Of a stretch of DNA of 64,000 nt, positions 1 to 10,502 are shown piece after piece; the stretch's first letter is position 1, and every line of letters starts with the position of its first letter. This stretch comes from Ligustrum vulgare. Lineage: Eukaryota; Streptophyta; Magnoliopsida; Lamiales; Oleaceae. Location of the stretch: assembly GCA_963555705.1 (NCBI GenBank), contig OY743183.1, positions 49,527,466-49,591,465 of the forward strand, given 5' to 3'. The notes under the pieces were generated by a model that was given only the letters and a program-made list of their open reading frames with translations, was not told the DNA's origin and searched no databases. The position numbers and the translations under genes were made by a program.

Positions 1-659
1 TTTCAATCCTATCTTATGTTATGCTTTCAAAAGAAATTATGCTTGGCATAATTAAAATGTTTTTATAAGTATATGATTTTCAAAGAGCTGTTTTCAAAGA
101 GCTATTTTCAAAGAGCCTATGATTTGTAAAATATGTCTCGTGCTGTAATGCACAATATGAGTTTTATCAAGAGCCGTTTTATAAAGAAGCTCTATCAATG
201 CCCGTTTTATAAAGAGCCGGGATTTATGTGTTTAATCATCTTATAAATTAAATTAATTTGCGATGAGTCTACTGAGTATTTCCCCCATGAAATACTCACC
301 CTACTTTTTAACAGTTTTGCAGATTTCGGAGACGGTGGCGAGCGATGAATGATGGTGGCAATAATCATTAAACGGTAGAAAGTTTGACGTTAATGGTTTC
401 CGTATTTTCCAAACAATCGAATAATTTAGAGAAGTTCATTTATTGAGAAATTATGACATTGGCAATTTCTTTACAATATTAATGGTTCGATTTACTATTT
501 CAAATGGTTTCATAAATGTTTTCAATTTTATCGGCCATTACAGTTTATTTAATGTTGCCAAAAATGAATTTCAATTATTTCTTCCGCAAAAATATTATTC
601 GAAAAATTTAGACAGAAAATGACGTAGTGAATCGGGTATACGGAACTCGGGGCGCTACA
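1..659 (+). mobile_element. 3' part of a chromovirus-like (Tekay/Del type) LTR
   Basis: No coding. At 270-310 there is a motif typical of plant chromovirus LTRs (tactgagtatttcccccatg followed by aaatactcaccct), and the block ends in ggggcgctaca at 649-659, the usual 3' end of this LTR class. A second LTR with the same layout lies at 20,744-23,648. The left part (70-225) carries short degenerate repeats of ttttcaaagagc and ttataaagagcc. The left end lies outside the window. The family call is inferred from LTR grammar only; no gag or pol is visible. Confidence 0.5.
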
Positions 660-691
660 CTTCTCAATGCTATTAATCTCTTGATCCTTTG

Positions 692-1786
692 TGAGACAAG
701 TTTGGGGGTGGTCGATCCGGTAAAGGAGACAGTCTAGATGTGTAGTTATTCCATGCATGCTTGATCTAAATTTGTGTGGAGTGTTGTTGATGTTAGTATA
801 AGCTAAGTGATGACCAAATGCTAGAGATCTAAGCCCATTTTAATTATTGCATTGCCCTATCTCGTAGCTTTTTTTGACTCGAGTAATTAAGCCCGTAGGA
901 GTATCTTGCAACTTGGTGCCTTAAGTTTGAAACTTGGGAGTCATCGGCCTAAAGCTCGCTACATGAGTCGATTAGAAAGCTTAATGAGTAGGGTACACAC
1001 ACACACTTGTAAAAAAAAAAAAAAAAACACATCATCATCATTGCATTTGCTTAATAAGTTTACCTAACTTCGTAGCCTTTTTGACTCGAGTTAGTAAGTC
1101 CGTAGGGGTATTTTGAAACCTGATACCCTTTGATCTTAAAACAATCGGGGAGTTTCCGACCTAAAGCTCGCTACATGGGTCAATTAGAAAGCTTAAGGGA
1201 GTGAGAAAGTCATGAGCAATCATCACATTAGTTTGTAGAAATCATGCATTTGTATTTGCATAAGGGCTTAGATTAATAGTGGGTTTCAATTGCTTGGTAT
1301 AAACTTTAATGTTGAAACACTCATCTAGTGGAGAGTCACTGCATATCTAGATTGTTGAGATTGCTGGTAAGTCATAACCAAGCTTTAGTGGAAAAAGAAA
1401 TGTGTGAATTGAGGTCACCTCGAGGATGCATTTCGAGAGAGAAAAGAAATAATATGGGGGAGATGAATGTCACGAGAGGGTAAGGAATGAAATTGACCAC
1501 TAAGGGTGGATAGTATTATTTTGAAATTTATCCTTCCTACAATGTTTCTTTGAACCTTAGTGATAATTGGAAGTGACTATGCACACACACACCGATCAAA
1601 CATGAGATAAGCTCAACTTTTTTTTGTAGTATTATTTTGAAAACACAATTGTGAATTAATCATGCAATTTTATACTCAAGTAAGAATTTACAAGTTATCT
1701 AGCATTGTTGATCGTTCATTCATTTGTTTTTTGTATTAGTAGATATTCTTGCTCGAGACGAGCAAGAGTTTAAGTTTGGGGGTATT
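692..1786 (+). mobile_element. 3' internal region of an Athila/Tat-like Ty3/gypsy element, with polypurine tract
   Basis: This non-coding stretch contains the polypurine motif aagtttgggggt twice (about 697-708 and 1772-1783). That motif is characteristic of the region just before the 3' LTR of Athila/Tat (Ogre-like) gypsy elements. The second copy sits a few bases before the TGTT that opens the LTR at 1787, so it is the likely plus-strand primer. A degenerate ~130-bp repeat lies between the two copies. No pol or envelope-like ORF is visible in the window. Confidence 0.55.
869..1203 (+). repeat. Two diverged copies of a ~130-bp repeat in the gypsy 3' region
   Basis: Copy 1 is about 869-995 and copy 2 about 1066-1203. 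Both run from tcgtag...tttttgactcgag through taagtccgtaggggtat-like sequence to cctaaagctcgctacatg and attagaaagcttaa. The ~70 bp between them holds a poly-A tract. It is an internal direct repeat of the retroelement 3' untranslated region. Confidence 0.7.
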
Positions 1787-3478
1787 TGTTAAGTACATTT
1801 TTATACACTTTTCATACCTTTAAATTAGCATATTTTGGAACATCTTGAGCAAATATCTAGTAATTTATGCATATTTTGTGTTTAAATAGGTTAATATCCA
1901 AGTTTGATGCCAAAAACCACAAAAGAAGTGCAAATTACGCTGAAATTGGAAGTTTGGGGACCATTTTGTCACTTTCGGGAAGTTTTGGACAAGCCGCACA
2001 ATTAATCGAGGGACCAAATTGCAAGATTTAAAAAGTTGAAGGGCCTAAAGTGCAATTTTAGAAGGACATATTTGAAAGAAATCTAAAAATTTGGGGACTA
2101 AATTGCTCGAGATTAAAAGATGGAGGACTTGATGACAATTACAGAATGGACTTAGTTGCAAAACCATCATTTAGCTGAGCCACGCGATCGAGTGACTCGA
2201 ACCAAGTCGCGAACGCGACTTGGACCTCAAAAGGACCCGAGACTAACTTATTGCCGAAAAATCAAGCGCGCGATCGCGTGCTGTTTACCGTGCGCAATCG
2301 TGCGCCTTTAAAAAATTAAAAAAAAAAAAGAAAATTTTCGGGCCTGACCGGGTCGACCCGGTTCGGCCCATTTGGCTGTTTTACGCGAATCTTTGCTTTT
2401 TTTAGGGTTTTTGGATGATTTTTAGGGTTGTATAAATAAAAAAAATCAGGTTTTTGAGAAGACTCATGTAAGTTCTTGCCTCTTTAACTTTTCTTTGTAA
2501 TTTTCATCTTGATTTTCATACTTTTAATGCAATGTTAAGTTAATATTTTTATGTTTATGTAAAGTTATTGTGCATTTAAGTTGCTTATTATTGTTGGGCT
2601 TTTGATTATTGTTATTTTTTTCATATTTCCATCAAGAAGGTCATTTATTTCTTATGAATTTAATGCTTTGTGTTTGAGTTGTTGAAGATATTAATGGTTG
2701 ATGAAGAAACTTGATTCAAAGTGAAAGATTCTTGGGTTTTCACTTCAAGAATTTTACAAAAAGGGGGATTTTTCTTTATTCTCTTGTTTTTAATCTTTGT
2801 GTTGAGTATTATTCATATGTTTATGTTGTTTGTTAAATGTTGTTGTTAGTTTGTTATGAGTTAATATTATTGTGTTGGAATTATTGACCAGTTTATCTCT
2901 TATTAAGTATTTTAGGTTGTTTATGGATGTTGAACATTTATGTTTATGTTTTTGTGATTATGAATGTTGTTTTTGGTTTTTGTAACTTTTAAATGTGTGT
3001 TATTATTTTAAGTTGTAATTGAAATTTATTACACAAGTTAGGTAATGTTAAAAATTTCCTATGTAATTTGGTTGATTGATTAACTACCACTAATTGATTT
3101 TTGAAAAGAAGAAATTAGTATAGTTATGAAAACTAAATTCACTTTGTTTTATGTTATGTAGCTTATTTTAATTATCAAGTTTATATTGTCATCAAAGTAT
3201 TTAGATTAATTAGTTTTATTCTAAGTTTCATGTTGTTATCTATTTGCTTTAGTTAACTAGTTTACATATTGCCATGTTTCTTATTTGTGTCACTTAGTTA
3301 GTAATTCACCACCAAACCATAATTTTTATGTTACTTGACTTTTCTTTTAAAATGAAATCAATAACTTTAGTTATAAATCACTCAATTCTCGTGGGTACGA
3401 TAACCCGGACTTCTCTAGTCCACTTTACTACTTGAACGCGAACCGTGCACTTGCGGTATACGATTTTAGCGAACGAGG
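1787..3478 (+). mobile_element. LTR of an Athila/Tat-like Ty3/gypsy retrotransposon
   Basis: It starts TGTTAAGTACATTTTTATAC directly after the polypurine tract. Near its right end it has the conserved gypsy LTR tail ctcgtgggtacgataacccg followed by gtgcacttgcggtatacg. In intact elements such a tail is followed within a few bases by a primer-binding site of the tggcgccgttgcc type. Here that site is absent, and the next base begins pararetroviral sequence, so this is a 3' or solo LTR joined to the virus copy. The exact right end is uncertain by about 20 bp. The segment at 2160-2350 is rich in cgcgatcgcg-like words. Confidence 0.6.
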
Positions 3479-4360
3479 TATATATTTCCTAGTCTGGTTT
3501 ACAAGTCCTAAAAAGCTTTGTAATTGTGTTTTATCTTTTATATGATTGTCAAGTTCTTGTATTTTTGTACCAATATATTTTTGGAGTTTTATTCCTTCTT
3601 AGCTTATTATAGATCCCAAAAATTCTACTTTTTTTTTAGCTATCTCAATTTTTATAGCTGATAATATAATTCCATTATTTCTTACAATATCTATAAAAAT
3701 ATTAAGGTGTTTCAAGTGGTCTTGTTTAGTTTCAGAGTAAATAAGAACATCATCAATATATACTGTAGTAAAATGATAATAATCTTTAAATATTTTATCC
3801 ATGTACTTTTGGATTTCTCCTGAACTATTTTTAAATCCAAAAGGTAATATATTCCATTCATAAAATCCTTGTGGTACCGTAAAACCTGTTAAATGTCTAG
3901 ATTCTTCAATTAACATAATATGATAAAATCCTGATTTAAGATCAAATTTAGAGAAATATTTATTTCCTCTAATTTGGTTAAATAATACCTGTTGGTTTGA
4001 TATTGGATATTTTTAATTCTTTTGTATAAGTATTTAACATTTTATAATTAATTATCATTTTAGATTTTCCTCTTTTTTGTTCTGAATGTTTTATTACAAT
4101 GAAGGCTGGAATATTATGTTTACTGTTAGATTCTCTAATGAATTTCTTTTCTAGCATTTCTTTTATGTGCATTTCAAATTCAGGTAATTCTTTTGGTGTA
4201 TGTTTAATTGGTTTTACCCTAATAATCTTGGTGTCATCTTCTAATATAATTTCTGCCATAAGTTTATTTATGTGCCATTTTTTCAAAGGATTATCTCCTG
4301 ATAATTTTAATAATTTTTCTGTAATATTTTTTATTACTATTTGATCAAAATGTTCTTGTA
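3479..4360 (-). pseudogene. Pararetroviral reverse transcriptase, truncated at the LTR junction
   Basis: The N-terminal fingers region (PEFEMHIKEMLEKKFIRES, then KMIINYKMLN) is in the same frame as the protease up to about 3985. There the frame is lost; it resumes before 3916 with HLTGFTVPQGFYEWNILPFG and the catalytic YIDDVLIYS (YxDD active site). A stop lies at 3599-3601, after which the homology (LQSFLGLVNQTRKYIP) continues to about 3480 and stops abruptly where the gypsy LTR begins. RNase H is absent. Confidence 0.9.
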
Positions 4361-4889
4361 CTAGATTTATTCTATTTTTATTGGGCATAAATTGTATTGT
4401 TTGTGTTAATTTTTGTCTATCCTCACTACGTTGAGCTGCTATATGAGACATTTTTTCTCTACAGTAAGAATCATTAATTCTTATTGCTATTGCTATATGG
4501 TGACAAGGGATAGATAAAAGTATAACATTTTCATCAATAGTTATTGGATAGTATTGTTTTATGAAGTTATTTCCTAATAATATATCCTCTGTCATATCAT
4601 CAAATTGATATACATAAGGTATTTTTAGTTCATATTTTCCTTTTTGTATTTTAACATTCCTTGTTACTTTAGTTATTAGATTTTTGCTTCTATCAAATCC
4701 TAGAAGTATAACTCTTTCTTCATTTTCTTTTTTATTACTCCACATTTCTGGGGGTAATACATTTTCTTTAAATAAACAAGATGATGCTCCTGTATCAAAC
4801 AAGACATAATAATTTCTGATGAGATATCCATTATAATTCATTTTAGTTAATATATAAATATGTTCTCTTCCTCCTTGTATTTTATTCAT
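4360..4889 (-). pseudogene. Pararetroviral aspartic protease
   Basis: The open stretch 3978-4889 begins with the protease domain. YVLFDTGASSCLF at about residues 28-40 contains the catalytic DTGA motif, and a hydrophobic flap-like segment and ILLGNNFI follow at about residues 100-107, as in retropepsins of Caulimoviridae. The enzyme processes the capsid and polymerase polyprotein. The protease core itself is not interrupted; the reading continues without a stop into the start of reverse transcriptase. Confidence 0.85.
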
Positions 4890-5104
4890 AATAACCTTGG
4901 TATAATTAAGTTCTAATTTTGTATTGTTAATAGCATCCTATCATCTTTTATGTAATAAGGTTTTACTTGCTCTAAGAAGTTTGTTCATAATAATAATTCC
5001 GTATTTACATTTCCCGTATGTTCTACGTATATGTTTATGATTATTTCATTTCTTTTATTTATTCTTATTGGTAATTCTACATAGGTATCCATTGGATGAA
5101 TATT

Positions 5105-5958
5105 TCAAAAATAATCTTGTATTTGAATTGAATTATTTGTTACTTTAAGTTCTAAATCTCCTATTATATTTTCTTTTAATGCTTTCTGCTCTTTCCATTC
5201 TCCATTTATTTTAATTTCTATTATAACTTCAAATTGTTTAGTTTCATTTCTTTTAGATAGATTCATTTTAGGTATTTTTTTATGTATTTTTGTCATTATT
5301 TGTTTTTCTGAATCTTTTCTATTTTCTATTTCAGGTAATGATCTTGTACTAGTATTTCTTCTTAGGCTAATTGATCTTCTTCCAAATTCTATTTGTGGTT
5401 TATCCATATTTACTAATCTTCTAACTTGATTAAAATCTATTTATATATCTTCTGGTATAGTCATTCTTGGATTCTCTTTAACTGGTTTGTATTCCAATAG
5501 GTTTTTAAATATGTGTTCTATTATGTGTGTTCTCGTAGCATTCTTAATTTTTACTTCATGTTTACTAGTAAAAGTATATATTGTTCTAATAGTTAAACTT
5601 ATAGTTTTACTTCCTGGTTCCATATCTATTCCTCTTAATGTGTAATATAATGTTAAGGCTTTATTTTTATTTTATTCTCCCATACTTATGCTGAAGTTTG
5701 GTCTTATTGTAAATTTTACTTTTTGGTACATTAAATTTCCTACTACAATTCCTATTAGAGCATCTTGTACTGAACTTACAATTCTATCATCCATAATATA
5801 GAATTCTATAGGTGTATCTATTCCTCTCTAAAATAGGCTTTTGCTATAATTTGTACGACTCCTAAATATATGTTTTTTATTTTTCCTTTTAGTTCAGGAT
5901 TCAATAGATTTATTTCTTGTCTTATATTTTCTTCTTTTATTATAGGTATTAATTTATT
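5105..5958 (-). pseudogene. Pararetroviral 30K-superfamily movement protein (frameshifted)
   Basis: In a living virus this product forms tubules through plasmodesmata for cell-to-cell spread. Landmarks in minus order are IYLGVVQIIAKAY, a one-base frame change near 5828, then IEFYIMDDR, DALIGIVVGNL, TIRPNFSIS and GIDMEPGSK. The hydrophobic-DD motif followed by the G-rich and PNF segments is the signature of caulimoviral members of the 30K family. In-frame stops occur near 5685, at 5441 and at 5105. The segment 5105-5407 is a basic, poorly conserved C-terminal tail. It sits downstream of the capsid region and directly upstream of the protease. Confidence 0.75.
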
Positions 5959-6330
5959 TCATGTAGTATCCCTTATATCTATAGGGTGACTATTGTTTCT
6001 TGCTACATATGCTATCTCTTTATTTTTCTGCCAAAATGATAAACTAAATATTTCTTTTGGCTCTACATCTAATTTTGATTTTAAGATCTCTTTATACATT
6101 TTTGGATTAAATGTTAATCTTTCATTTAGTTGTTCTTCATTTTCTTCTAATTGGTATTCATATTCTTTAGATGTACCTTCTTCACTAATTTGACTAATCA
6201 TATTTATATATAAATATTCTTCTTCACTAGATTCACTTTCGTCTGAAGACACTAATTCCACTATGGTATTTATTACTTCATGTTCTTCTAATTCATAAAT
6301 TTCTCCATCTTCAGGAATTTCTTCCCATTT
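5959..6330 (-). pseudogene. Acidic linker between coat and movement protein domains
   Basis: A segment rich in Glu, Ser and Asp (for example SSDESESSEEEY near its start) runs to a TGA/TAG-type stop region at 5959. Caulimovirus capsid precursors carry acidic flanks that are removed on maturation, so this may be the acidic C-terminus of the capsid precursor. Its last ~30 residues (SLSFWQKNKEIAYVARNN) could already belong to the start of the movement-protein domain. Confidence 0.55.
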
Positions 6331-6369
6331 TTCTTCTTGTTCAATAGGTAATAAGTTGTAATTTTATTT

Positions 6370-6764
6370 TTCTATTAACGAAATATATATCATACTTTTC
6401 TTTTTATCTTTCTTGGGACATTCTGGTGATATATATCCTACTTCTCCACATGAATAACATTTACATTTTTAGGATTTTTAGGGTATGTTCTAGTTTTGTT
6501 TTGTTTTTGCCTTAAATATCTTTAATAGGGTACTCTATACCTTTTAAATGTTTTATTATATGGTTTTTTGTATTTATTGAATTTTTTAAATTTGTCTCTA
6601 AATTTATCTTTTCTGTAATATTTCTTTTTCTTATATTTTCTTTCTAGATGACATCTCCATTGGGTTGGTTTATATTGTAATTTATCACAGTATAATGATT
6701 TTTTACTTGCTTTGTGAAATTTTATCATATTATTTGCTTGCATACATTTTTCTTTTTGTTTCAT
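6370..6764 (-). pseudogene. Coat-protein basic region and CCHC-type zinc knuckle (broken)
   Basis: The segment 6522-6764 is very rich in Lys, Tyr and Phe and ends at a TAG stop. About 45 bases further on, in the same direction, comes a zinc-knuckle element read as CYSCGEVGYISPEC. The spacing CX2CX4(H)X4C is that of the nucleic-acid-binding finger shared by caulimovirus capsids and retroviral Gag, but the third ligand is Tyr instead of His. The basic stretch plus knuckle is the expected C-terminal RNA-binding part of the capsid precursor. Confidence 0.75.
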
Positions 6765-7098
6765 TTCTATAAATTGTATTCTTGATCTTAAACTATTATT
6801 ACTTAATGGTATTTCTAATTTTTCTCATTCCTTAAATTATTATAAATTCCATAGGTTTGGTAGTTTAAAGAATATTTGGTTCATAATTTCCATACCATAT
6901 GTTTCTTGATTATATTCTTTTTTTTTTCAAAATATTCTCTAAATTTACATGCAAATTGTTTATAGTAACACATGTCACATATTGATAGATTTTCTAATAA
7001 ATATCTACTTCTTAATTTAGAGCTAATTTTAGTATCTCTATCTATTACTAATGTATATTCTTTTTTTAATGCATCCTCATATCGACTAAGGATAGTTC

Positions 7099-8410
7099 CT
7101 ATTTCACTTGGTCATTTCCTCTTACTTGTTCTATATAAGTTTCTGTTAAATTTTCCCACCATCTTGCAGTGGTTCCTATAAATGTAATTTCTAACATTAA
7201 TTGGAATTGTTTTCCTGTTAATTCTCTAGAATAGGCCATCATAGCCATAGATTTCATCCATAATTCTAATTCATGGTCTACATCTTGCACACATCCTAAA
7301 TCTATCAATCTTCATTCTGAACTAATTTGTGTTTTCATACTTCTCCATGGTGTATATATATGATAATTTTTATTTGACTTGGTGTAATATTTTTGTTTTG
7401 GTATAAAATTATTTGTTTTAAAATTTTGCTTTTGTCTTTGATTCATATAGATTTCTAGTATATTTTGTGGATTAGTATTACTTGTATTTTCTCTTTTAAC
7501 TTGGTTAGTTCCTGATTACTGTATATATTCTGGTGGATTTTGTCTTGTTGGTACTAAAGCTCTTTGTTGTTCATTCATATTAATTTCTTCTATTTTAAGA
7601 TTTTTAAATTTTTCTATATAATCTTCTTCTGTTATGTAATCTTCTTCACCTTCTTCTTTAGGATTTTTCATAAATTTTTCTATTTTTTCAGTAATCATAT
7701 TTATTCCCAATCTGTTTATAGCTTTAAATTCTTTATCAGTTATTATTCTTTTAGGTGTTCTTTTTTCCATTTCTTTATATATTTTTGTTATATTTTGGTT
7801 TACAATTTCAATATTTTGTTGTATATTATCTAATCTTTTGTGTAAATCATTTTTCTCTATTTCTTCTTCTTTAATTGTTCTTACCATATTTATTTGTTTT
7901 ATTTTTTACTTTGTAATTTCTATTGGGTTTTCATATACTCCTACCACATTCCCTATTTTATTTATTTTATCAGTTATTTGCTTAATTTGGTTTTCTAAGG
8001 TTATTAATTGTTTTGATAGGATATTTACATATTGCTTTACTTCTAATATTTGTGTGGGTATATTTTTATTTATATCTTTATAATCATTAGTTATTTATCT
8101 CATTTGTCTTATTTCTAATTGTAAATTATTAATAATTTCTTGAACTTGTTCTGGATTTTTTTGCTTGTTCTAAGTTTTTTTTTTTTTTTTTTTTTTTAGT
8201 TTTATCTAAACTCATTCCTAATTTATTTAGTAAAAATAAAATTTTCCAATTTAATTGTTTATGTTCTCCAAATCCTCATTCTCCTAATAGTATAAATGAT
8301 ATAAATTTTTCATATATTTCAGTTATTAATGGTCAATGGCTATTATTTGGTAAATCTTTAGGTTTATAATTATACGCTCTAGGTTCGATTATTGGTAATT
8401 TTTTAGACAT
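7099..8410 (-). pseudogene. Pararetroviral N-terminal ORF, coiled coil and coat-protein core (broken)
   Basis: The reading starts at ATG 8410 (MSKKLPIIEPRAYNY) and is interrupted by stops and a long A tract (plus-strand T run around 8176-8200). A 123-codon segment at 7516-7887 is highly charged with heptad-like spacing, consistent with a coiled coil. A coat-protein core follows at 7099-7308, with ELWMKSMAMMAYSREL and TTARWWENLTETY, matching the tryptophan-rich assembly region of caulimovirus capsid proteins. Its role in a living virus would be particle formation. This copy cannot make an intact product. Confidence 0.7.
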
Positions 8411-8442
8411 TTTTCTAAATATATTTCTAAGTATAACTATTA

Positions 8443-8454
8443 GCTCTGATACCA
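8443..8454 (-). promoter_or_regulatory. Initiator-Met tRNA primer-binding site of pararetrovirus A
   Basis: On the minus strand this reads TGGTATCAGAGC, the 12-base complement of the 3' end of plant initiator tRNA-Met that primes minus-strand DNA synthesis in caulimoviruses. It lies 33 bases upstream of the first ATG of the following ORF (start codon 8408-8410). It marks position 1 of the viral genome by convention. Confidence 0.85.
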
Positions 8455-8489
8455 CACTGGTTGGGATTGTGAAATTAAATTTTACGGAA

Positions 8490-8700
8490 TTATAATCTTT
8501 GTCTTATTCTTCTTAAAAATCTTTCTTCAAATTCATCCATATATCTAATATCTTCTTGTCTAATCAAGTTTTTTTCTTTTAATCTTAAATATTCATTATG
8601 TTGTAAGACTAGTCTTTTAATTTCTCTATATTTTTATATAGCAATAGGATCAATACTTAAGTTTCTTCCTATTATTTCTAATTCTAAATATTCACCATGT
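8490..8700 (-). pseudogene. C-terminal end of an ORF upstream of the pararetroviral primer site
   Basis: Reading minus, a charged sequence rich in Glu, Arg, Leu and Ile runs with one internal stop to a terminal TAA at 8490-8492; it includes YLRLKEKN and RYMDEFEERFLRR. Because the viral genome is circular, sequence before the primer-binding site should be the 3' end of the last ORF or the leader, so this may be the tail of the translational-activator ORF or of a small extra ORF. I do not recognise it. The upstream side ends near 8710, where ordinary AT-rich plant DNA begins. Confidence 0.45.
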
Positions 8701-8710
8701 AACTTTTAAT

Positions 8711-10154
8711 TAAATATTTTCTTTTTTCGTGAAGTACATGGGGATCATAAACGGGTATAATATTTTTAATTGTGAAATAAGTAATAAAAATTTTAAAGTA
8801 ATTATATTTTTAGAACTTATTATGTGTTAAACTTAAAATAGGATAATATGTGAAATAAGGTATTTGTTATATTTTTAGCTAAATGGTAAAATAGGTATTA
8901 ATTTATGTTTGTACACTAGTTTGTAGGATTTGTTAGTACAAGTAGAATTATTATTTCCTGAAATCCACCTGGATGCTTAATACGTTTGAATCGAATGAAG
9001 GTATGAGTTCCAATTAATCAATTAATGGTATGCTGGTGGAATCTCAAGGAATGGGACATCTACGATAGAGCAAGTCTAACGATATAGTTCTCAATGAAGA
9101 GCGTGAGAAGGAGGACTGAGGAGATTGTAATTTGAAGGGAACATCGTGATCATGCATGGACCATGATGATTCACAACTTTAATAGAGGAGAAATTTTGTT
9201 CGAAATGTGAGAATACAAGTCCTACATCAACTGAACGAGAGAACGATTTGAAGTTGAACGACTTGACTTAATAATTTAATTTTACAATATAACATAAAAT
9301 TCTTCCAACATAAATAAACTTGTACTAAACAATATATTATACAATATTTTATTTTTTTCTTATTTTTTATTGATATCGCCCACTGTCCAATCTTCTCGCC
9401 AATCTTATTATTATTTTATTATTACTCAACTTTTATGTGATTGTGTATAATGCAAGAAGCAAAAGAAAATCTCAGAAAGCTAAGCTCGCATGCCTTGTCA
9501 AGCATCTTTTTATGATTGGATGTATTATTCTTATTTTTATGGAATAAATCTTTTTTTTTTCTAATTTCTATAGCGCATCTTCTTTTAACAAGAAACTATG
9601 CTCTTTTAGGTCTCTCTTTGAAAAATCTTGTAAATGATTATTTATAAATATTATTTATAAATGTAATGTTTCAACATTTTTTTGGTTCATTTTTTTAAAA
9701 GTAAAAAATGATGGATGAAAATATTTGACCAATCAAAATTGTCGACTTTAAAAAAATTGTTCTATAAGATATTACTACGCTACCATTTATAAACAAAATT
9801 TAACAAGCAGAGGCTAACTTGTTTATAAATCAATTTCATCACACATTTTTAAAGCACTTTCAACCAAATATTTTACTTCGGAAACAAAATTTTATTTATA
9901 AATACAAAAGGAGCCGCCAAACACACTGTAAGATACTGTGCTCCACCAAAATATTCACTTAGCCCGTGTTTGATTTGGGAAAAAAATTAAAATTTTAGTA
10001 GATTTTAATAAAATTTAATGAAATGTGTTGTAGAAAATTTGATAAAAATTGTAAATCTCATAAAATATGTTATTGAAAATGATTTTGAGAAAAAAAATAT
10101 GAATTTAAAAAAAAAAAAAAAATGAAGGCAAAATATGAGCTAATGTTATTTATA
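8711..10154. other. AT-rich non-coding stretch
   Basis: No supported gene. At 9206-9232 gtgagaatacaagtcctacatc resembles the start of a copia LTR, but no matching end was found. The segment about 9800-9900 (agaggctaacttgtttataaatc ... accaaatattttacttcggaaac) resembles the MITE family seen at 34.4, 45.9 and 52.7 kb. Confidence 0.35.
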
Positions 10155-10180
10155 CTAGCTTTTGCCCGTGCAATGCACAT
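10155..10180 (-). mobile_element. Helitron 3' terminus (CTAG end with hairpin)
   Basis: Read on the minus strand, a hairpin gtgcattgcac (10,168-10,178) is followed by gggcaaaag and CTAG, then T. This is the Helitron 3' structure: a short GC-rich palindrome 10-12 bases before CTRR, inserted between A and T. The rest of the element would extend to the right; its 5' end and any coding region were not recognised. Confidence 0.55.
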
Positions 10181-10359
10181 GCTTTGTTGTAACTAAGTTA
10201 ATGCTAGCATGTTGAAATAAGCATTAATTAATTTTCAAGTCGATGGCAAGTTCTAAAAAAATATTATAAAATTAAAAAGAACATTTTACACACTACAAAA
10301 ACTCAACTTTATTCATTTTACGAATTTTCTTGAAGCATCACTGTAAACAATTTAGGACC

Positions 10360-10502
10360 ATGCTATTTGAACACATAGGATGTCATCATGTGTGTCACCT
10401 CCTCACAAGGGGTGTGGGACCGCTAATTAATACATGAGGTCTCACAACCCCATGCGAGGGAGGTGGCACATAGGATGGTAAATTTGAGTGTTCAAATAGC
10501 AT
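10360..10502. mobile_element. Foldback MITE, 143 bp
   Basis: The ends are inverted copies (atgctatttgaacac at 10,360-10,374 against gtgttcaaatagcat at 10,488-10,502), and the interior also pairs (tgtgtcacctcc and ggaggtggcaca-like segments; ggggtgtgggac and tctcacaacccc). The whole unit can fold on itself. No clear target duplication was seen, so the superfamily is undetermined. Confidence 0.65.

Larger units (their letters stand above)
3479..8710 (-). mobile_element. Endogenous pararetrovirus copy A (Caulimoviridae), decayed
   Basis: One continuous minus-strand block. In transcription order it holds the end of an upstream ORF (8490-8700), a tRNA-Met-type primer-binding site (8443-8454), an N-terminal ORF (start codon at 8410), a coiled coil, a coat-protein core, a CCHC-type zinc knuckle, an acidic segment, a 30K-type movement protein, an aspartic protease and a reverse transcriptase cut off at 3479. 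All parts are Caulimoviridae-like. The order coat protein then movement protein recalls Cavemovirus/Solendovirus more than Petuvirus; this genus-level comparison is from memory and tentative. Many stops and frameshifts show it is not functional. RNase H, the translational activator and the large intergenic region are missing. Confidence 0.88.

Noticed and set aside
8443..8454. TGGTATCAGAGC considered as a tRNA gene end
   Set aside because: Only the 12-base primer complement is present, with no cloverleaf around it. The same holds at 18,950.
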